A stretch of DNA of 11,758 nucleotides from an uncultured Desulfobacterium sp. (GTDB lineage Bacteria > Desulfobacterota > Desulfobacteria > Desulfobacterales > Desulfobacteraceae). Below, one piece after another: positions 8,353 to 11,758 of the stretch; position 1 is the first letter of the stretch, and every line of letters begins with the position of its first letter. Both the position numbers and the translations under genes were made by a program. The notes beneath the pieces were generated by a model. That model saw only the letters and a list, made by a program, of their open reading frames with translations, had not been told where the DNA came from and made no database searches. The DNA lies in assembly GCA_937124525.1 (NCBI GenBank), contig CAKZLA010000265.1, positions 1-11,758 on the forward strand, written 5' to 3'.

Positions 8353-8973
8353 ATGGCTGCTGTAGATGTTTTGAACAGGTCAGGTGAGAAGGTCTCTGAG
8401 ACACAACTCCCTGATACGATATTCAGCATACCTGTTAAAAAAAGTGTACTGCATGACGTTGTGAGAATGCAGCTTGCAAGTCGGAGACGCGGAACCGCCG
8501 CAGTGAAAGGGCGTTCTGACATCGTTGGAAGTACTAAAAAATTGTATCGGCAGAAGGGTACGGGTAATGCAAGGTCTGGAAGTGTCAAATCACCCCTGAG
8601 ACGGGGTGGTGGTGTGATCTTTGGCCCCATGCAGAGATCCTATGCCTACAACCTGCCCAAAAAAGTGCGTGCGCTGGCCCTGAAGATGGCGCTGAGCAGT
8701 AAGTTGGCCACCGAGTCTTTGACTGTTATTGATGGCTTTGGCCTGGAAGGGATCAAAACAAAATCCTTTGTGGATGTAACCAAGGCTTTGGGGCTGAAAA
8801 AAGTTCTGGTGGTCACTTCAGACGATGATAGAAATCTGTTTCTCTCTTCACGGAATGTGCCTGGGGTTAAAGTCATTAAGACCGAGGGGCTCAATGTTTA
8901 TGATATCCTGAAATATGACACGCTGTTATTGGTTGAGTCATCCATTCAGGGGATCGAAGGGAGGCTCGGGTGA
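8353..8973 (+). CDS. rplD: 50S ribosomal protein L4
   Basis: L4 is an early-assembly 50S protein with a long loop lining the peptide exit tunnel. The start at 8353 gives 206 residues (usual ~205-210), with GAGGA (8343-8347) five bases upstream. A longer frame from GTG 8296 runs through a stem-loop and adds a non-homologous N-terminus, so it is rejected. The tunnel loop has the expected [12 protein letters not shown] (65-76); Lys68, equivalent to E. coli Lys63 where macrolide-resistance changes occur, is unchanged. The C-terminal Rossmann-like domain includes [13 protein letters not shown] and the [12 protein letters not shown] end. The stop TGA overlaps the rplW ATG by one base (TGATG), implying translational coupling. 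Confidence 0.96.
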   Translation: MAAVDVLNRSGEKVSETQLPDTIFSIPVKKSVLHDVVRMQLASRRRGTAAVKGRSDIVGSTKKLYRQKGTGNARSGSVKSPLRRGGGVIFGPMQRSYAYNLPKKVRALALKMALSSKLATESLTVIDGFGLEGIKTKSFVDVTKALGLKKVLVVTSDDDRNLFLSSRNVPGVKVIKTEGLNVYDILKYDTLLLVESSIQGIEGRLG

Positions 8974-9263
8974 TGATAAAAGATTATGATATAATTCGAC
9001 GGCCCTTGAATACGGAAAAAACAACTCTGCAAAAAGAGCTCTTCAATCAGGTTTCCTTTGAGGTGGACCGCCAGGCCAACCGCATGGAAATTAAAGACGC
9101 GGTGGAACGGATTTTTAATACCAAAGTTCAAGCCGTCAGGACCATTCAGATGAAGGGCAAGGTAAAGCGTCGTGGCAAGGTCGTTGGAAGACGGCGGGAT
9201 TGGAAAAAGGCCATTGTGCGGTTAATGCCCGGGCAGAGAATTGATTTTTTTGAAGGTGTATAA
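8973..9263 (+). CDS. rplW: 50S ribosomal protein L23
   Basis: L23 lies at the tunnel exit and is the docking site for trigger factor and the signal recognition particle. From ATG 8973 it has 96 residues, typical of the family. The N-terminal [11 protein letters not shown] contains Glu15, matching E. coli Glu18 that contacts trigger factor. The hallmark [23 protein letters not shown] comes near the end. The start is at TGATG overlapping the rplD stop, with GGGAGG (8959-8964) eight bases before it. A GTG at 8970 would add one residue and is also possible. The gene ends 12 bases before rplB. Confidence 0.96.
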   Translation: MIKDYDIIRRPLNTEKTTLQKELFNQVSFEVDRQANRMEIKDAVERIFNTKVQAVRTIQMKGKVKRRGKVVGRRRDWKKAIVRLMPGQRIDFFEGV

Positions 9264-9275
9264 AGAGGTAACCAC

Positions 9276-10106
9276 ATGTCAATAAAGAAGACAAAGCCGA
9301 CATCACCCGGCAGACGGGCCCAGGAGTACTTTACCTTTGAGGAAATTACCAAGGTAAAGCCCGAACGGAGCCTGCTGAAAAAAATTAAGAAAACAGCCGG
9401 GCGTAATGTCCATGGCCGGATTACCAGTCGTCACCGGGGTGGTGGGGCAAAAAAGCAGTACAGAATTATAGATTTTAAAAGAGATAAAGATGGCATTCCT
9501 GCCAAGGTTTCTGCCATTGAATACGATCCCAACAGAAGCGCCCGCATTGCCCTTTTGTTTTATGTGGATGGTGAAAAACGCTACATCCTTGCCCCCAAAG
9601 ATCTCCAGGTGGGTGATGTAATCGAAACCGGTCCGGATGCAGATATTAAACCGGGTAATTGCCTGCCCCTGGAAAATATTCCTCTGGGTACTCGTATTCA
9701 TAACGTGGAGCTCAAACAGCAAAAGGGCGGCCAGATCGTCCGGAGTGCTGGTACCTTTGCAAGGCTGATGGCAAAAGAGGGCAGATATGCCCAGGTTCTT
9801 CTGCCCTCTGGTGAGGTGCGTATGGTGCACATCAAGTGCAAGGCCACCATTGGAAGGGTGGGTAATGAAAAACACGATGACATCAAGCTTGGTAAGGCCG
9901 GTCGTTCCCGATGGTTGGGACGCAGGCCATCCGTAAGGGGTGTTGCCATGAACCCTGTGGATCATCCCATGGGTGGTGGTGAGGGTAGATCCTCCGGTGG
10001 CCGACATCCTTGTACGCCTTGGGGTGTGCCGACCAAAGGGTATCGAACCCGTAATAATAAGCGTACTGACCAGTACATCGTGAAAAGAAGAGCTAAACGC
10101 AAATAG
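9276..10106 (+). CDS. rplB: 50S ribosomal protein L2
   Basis: L2 is one of the most conserved 50S proteins, needed for subunit association and peptidyl-transferase function. The 276 residues match the usual 273-277. The N-terminal [19 protein letters not shown] is at 42-60, and the C-terminal [20 protein letters not shown] is at 226-245. The functionally critical histidine (His230 here, E. coli His229) is kept. The second histidine of the common DHPHGGG motif is Met232 here, a variant also seen in other lineages. A GAGGT (9265-9269) precedes the ATG by six bases. It is followed after 14 bases by rpsS. Confidence 0.98.
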   Translation: MSIKKTKPTSPGRRAQEYFTFEEITKVKPERSLLKKIKKTAGRNVHGRITSRHRGGGAKKQYRIIDFKRDKDGIPAKVSAIEYDPNRSARIALLFYVDGEKRYILAPKDLQVGDVIETGPDADIKPGNCLPLENIPLGTRIHNVELKQQKGGQIVRSAGTFARLMAKEGRYAQVLLPSGEVRMVHIKCKATIGRVGNEKHDDIKLGKAGRSRWLGRRPSVRGVAMNPVDHPMGGGEGRSSGGRHPCTPWGVPTKGYRTRNNKRTDQYIVKRRAKRK

Positions 10107-10120
10107 ATAGGTGATCTGAT

Positions 10121-10405
10121 ATGCCAAGGTCGTTGAAAAAGGGCCCTTATATAGCCCCGGAACTGATAAGAAAGGTTGTTGCTGCTCAAGAAGATAAAAA
10201 GAGCAACAGAGTGATCAAAACCTGGTCCAGGAGATCAACTATTTTTCCCGAGATGGTGGGAATCACTTTTGCAGTTCATAATGGTAAAAAATTCGTGCCG
10301 GTATTTGTTACGGAGAACATGGTCGGACATAAGCTTGGCGAGTTTTCTCCCACAAGAACATTTTACGGTCACGCAGGTGATAAAAAGTCCAAAATGAAGA
10401 GATAA
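10121..10405 (+). CDS. rpsS: 30S ribosomal protein S19
   Basis: S19 binds the 30S head together with S13 and contacts the A-site tRNA and the B1 intersubunit bridge. The 94 residues are of normal length. [10 protein letters not shown] begins the protein, [23 protein letters not shown] follows at about 29-51, and [16 protein letters not shown] is near the C-terminus. TAGGTGAT (10108-10115) is a modest Shine-Dalgarno site before the ATG. A short hairpin lies over its stop codon and the first spacer bases. Confidence 0.97.
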   Translation: MPRSLKKGPYIAPELIRKVVAAQEDKKSNRVIKTWSRRSTIFPEMVGITFAVHNGKKFVPVFVTENMVGHKLGEFSPTRTFYGHAGDKKSKMKR

Positions 10406-10417
10406 CCCCTTGGGGTT
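10404..10417 (+). promoter_or_regulatory. Short GC hairpin at the rpsS stop
   Basis: AACCCC (10404-10409) and GGGGTT (10412-10417) are complementary around TT; sterically about five pairs with a CTTG loop would form. No T-run follows, so it is not an intrinsic terminator. It may stabilise mRNA or affect coupling between rpsS and rplV. Confidence 0.35.
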
Positions 10418-10438
10418 ACAATGTAAGAGGAAACTGAA

Positions 10439-10774
10439 ATGGAAGTTAAAGCAGTCACTAAATACGTACGAATATCACCGTTAAAACTGCGTGCTCCTGT
10501 TGAAGCTTTGATGGGTAAACCTGTTGAGGAGGCGTTGAACCTTCTCAAGTTCATGCCCCTTAAAGCAGCCGGTATCATATCCAAAACCCTGAGTTCGGCT
10601 GTGGCCAATGCTGAGCACAACAATGAGCTGGATGTTGATGGTCTCATCGTCAAAAACATTGTTGTTGACCAGGGTCCTACCCTGAAACGATTTCGGGCAA
10701 GGGCCAGGGGCAGAGGTGCCAGGATTCTGAAAAGATCCAGCCACATCACAGTAACAGTTGCGGAAACGGTCTAA
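10439..10774 (+). CDS. rplV: 50S ribosomal protein L22
   Basis: L22 contacts all 23S rRNA domains and its beta-hairpin lines the exit tunnel beside L4. The 111 residues are typical. The family pattern is visible in [12 protein letters not shown] near the start, [16 protein letters not shown] in the middle, and the hairpin [18 protein letters not shown] leading into LKRSSHITV. The Lys-Arg of the tip segment linked to macrolide resistance in E. coli (the Met-Lys-Arg deletion) is intact. The first helix ([15 protein letters not shown]) is more divergent than the usual SPRKARLVADLIRGK. AGAGG (10426-10430) precedes the ATG by eight bases. Confidence 0.95.
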   Translation: MEVKAVTKYVRISPLKLRAPVEALMGKPVEEALNLLKFMPLKAAGIISKTLSSAVANAEHNNELDVDGLIVKNIVVDQGPTLKRFRARARGRGARILKRSSHITVTVAETV

Positions 10775-10776
10775 AT

Positions 10777-10783
10777 AAGGAGG
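10777..10783 (+). promoter_or_regulatory. Strong Shine-Dalgarno site that fixes the TTG start of rpsC
   Basis: AAGGAGG lies seven bases before the TTG at 10791. It is the best match to the anti-Shine-Dalgarno sequence in the window and identifies the non-ATG codon as the start. Confidence 0.75.
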
Positions 10784-10790
10784 ATTCGGA

Positions 10791-11438
10791 TTGGGCCAAA
10801 AAGTAAATCCAATCGGGTTAAGATTAGGTATCATCAAAACATGGGATTCCCGGTGGTATGCCGATAAGGAATATGCTGATTTTGTTTATGAAGATTATAA
10901 AATCAGAAAATTTCTTAAAAAGAAGCTTTACCATGCAGGTATCTCTAAAATAGAAATTGAGCGGTTTTCCAAACGGATAAGACTCCGCGTGTTTGCAGCA
11001 AGGCCTGGGATCATCATCGGTAAAAAAGGATCTGAAATTGCCCTTTTGAAAAAAGAGTTGGAAAAGATGCTCACCCCCGAGGTCCTCATCGACATCAAAG
11101 AGGTCAGGCGACCTGAAGTCGATGCCCAGCTTGTTGCAGAAAATATTTCATCCCAGCTTGAGCGACGAATTGCCTTTCGAAGGGCCATGAAGAGAAGCGT
11201 CTCTTCGGCCATGCGATTTGGTGCCCAGGGGATCAAGATTATTTGTGCCGGCAGACTTGGTGGTGCAGAAATGGCAAGAACGGAGTGGTACAAAGAAGGC
11301 CGAATTCCGCTTCACACGTTGAGAGCTGATGTGGACTATGGCTTTATTGAAGCCCAGACCACCTATGGTACCATCGGGATTAAAGTGTTCATCTTCAAGG
11401 GTGAAGTTCTTAACACCGACCAGAACCTTACAGCTTAA
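10791..11438 (+). CDS. rpsC: 30S ribosomal protein S3
   Basis: S3 lines the mRNA entry channel, with S4 and S5, where it contributes to the ribosomal helicase. The start is TTG: the next codons read [12 protein letters not shown], exactly the family N-terminus after Met, and a perfect AAGGAGG lies seven bases upstream; no ATG is available there. The 215-residue product is within the usual range. The KH domain [10 protein letters not shown] is at 73-82 with the GKKG loop at 77-80. The basic RRAMKR at 130-135 matches the helicase-linked patch of E. coli S3. The C-terminal domain has [20 protein letters not shown]. It follows rplV after 16 bases and precedes rplP by 28. Confidence 0.97.
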   Translation: MGQKVNPIGLRLGIIKTWDSRWYADKEYADFVYEDYKIRKFLKKKLYHAGISKIEIERFSKRIRLRVFAARPGIIIGKKGSEIALLKKELEKMLTPEVLIDIKEVRRPEVDAQLVAENISSQLERRIAFRRAMKRSVSSAMRFGAQGIKIICAGRLGGAEMARTEWYKEGRIPLHTLRADVDYGFIEAQTTYGTIGIKVFIFKGEVLNTDQNLTA

Positions 11439-11466
11439 TAGAAAGTTTGCTTAGGAGATTATACAT

Positions 11467-11758
11467 ATGCTGAGTCCTAAAAAGGTAAAGTATCGCAAAC
11501 GGATGCGTGGAAGGCTCAAGGGAAAGCCCACCGGCGGAACAGAACTCAATTTCGGTGATTTTGGACTGCAGGCCATTGAGTGCGGGTATGTCAATGCCCG
11601 ACAGATTGAAGCTGCCCGTATTGCCATGACCCGTAAAATCAAAAGAACTGGTAAGACCTGGATTCGTTTTTTTCCGGACAAGCCCGTTACCAAGAAACCC
11701 GCTGAAGTCAGGATGGGTAAGGGTAAGGGACCCACGGATGCCTGGGTGGCTGCCATCA
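11467..11758 (+). CDS. rplP: 50S ribosomal protein L16, 3' end beyond window
   Basis: L16 helps shape the 50S A site and is incorporated late in assembly. The first 97 codons are present of an expected ~136-140. [21 protein letters not shown] is the standard N-terminus, followed by [22 protein letters not shown] and [26 protein letters not shown]. Arg82 in RMGKGKG corresponds to the arginine hydroxylated in E. coli L16. AGGAG (11453-11457) precedes the ATG by nine bases. The S10 operon is expected to continue with rpmC beyond the window. Confidence 0.96.
   Translation, partial: MLSPKKVKYRKRMRGRLKGKPTGGTELNFGDFGLQAIECGYVNARQIEAARIAMTRKIKRTGKTWIRFFPDKPVTKKPAEVRMGKGKGPTDAWVAAI

Noticed and set aside
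9969..9974. Met in place of the second His in the L2 DHPHGGG motif
   Set aside because: The critical first His is kept and this variant occurs in other bacteria, so it is not treated as a finding.
9303..10127. Long minus-strand open frame opposite rplB
   Set aside because: It lies wholly antisense to the complete, highly conserved L2 gene and has no family signature.

Overview
The window is almost entirely the ribosomal-protein and RNA-polymerase core region of a bacterial genome. From about position 673 rightwards it reads on the + strand as rpoC (5' end missing), rpsL, rpsG, tuf, rpsJ, rplC, rplD, rplW, rplB, rpsS, rplV, rpsC and the start of rplP (cut by the window end). This is the ancestral order rpoC - str operon - S10 operon, here in one run with no opposing gene. 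The EF-Tu, L3, L4 and RpoC sequences look like a sulfate-reducer-type deltaproteobacterium (Desulfobacterota, probably near Desulfobacterales). That placement is from family resemblance only. RpoC carries the insertion in the trigger-loop region seen in Proteobacteria-like polymerases.

The left 670 bases do not fit this picture. Positions 1-518 are AT-rich (43 of 120 bases G+C in 61-180) and encode part of a membrane sensor protein, probably a two-component sensor kinase, cut just before its catalytic part. Positions about 519-672 are extremely GC-rich (87 of 120 bases G+C in 541-660) and match neither neighbour. They run directly into rpoC at a point that removes the first ~93 residues of the protein, including its N-terminal zinc-binding domain. 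rpoB, expected just upstream, is absent. The likeliest reading is a chimeric contig with two breakpoints (near 519 and near 670). A real rearrangement would need a second intact rpoC elsewhere.

The rest is well ordered. rpoC is followed by a probable terminator, then a sigma70-type promoter before rpsL. rpsL and rpsG are followed directly by tuf: fusA (EF-G), usually between rpsG and tuf, is not there. tuf is 21 bases from rpsJ. The S10 part is compact, with a 1-base overlap of rplD and rplW, except for two longer spacers that can fold: rpsJ-rplC (116 nt) and rplC-rplD (90 nt). The second holds a perfect 8-bp stem just upstream of rplD, whose E. coli homologue L4 autoregulates its operon. rpsC starts with TTG behind a strong Shine-Dalgarno site. 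The genes jointly make the transcription and translation core: polymerase beta', small-subunit proteins S12, S7, S10, S19 and S3, large-subunit proteins L3, L4, L23, L2, L22 and L16, and the aminoacyl-tRNA carrier EF-Tu.

I see no CRISPR array, transposase, phage gene, tRNA or rRNA, and no evidence of a new defence or metabolic system. The points worth a second look are the chimeric left edge, the missing fusA and the structured spacers.
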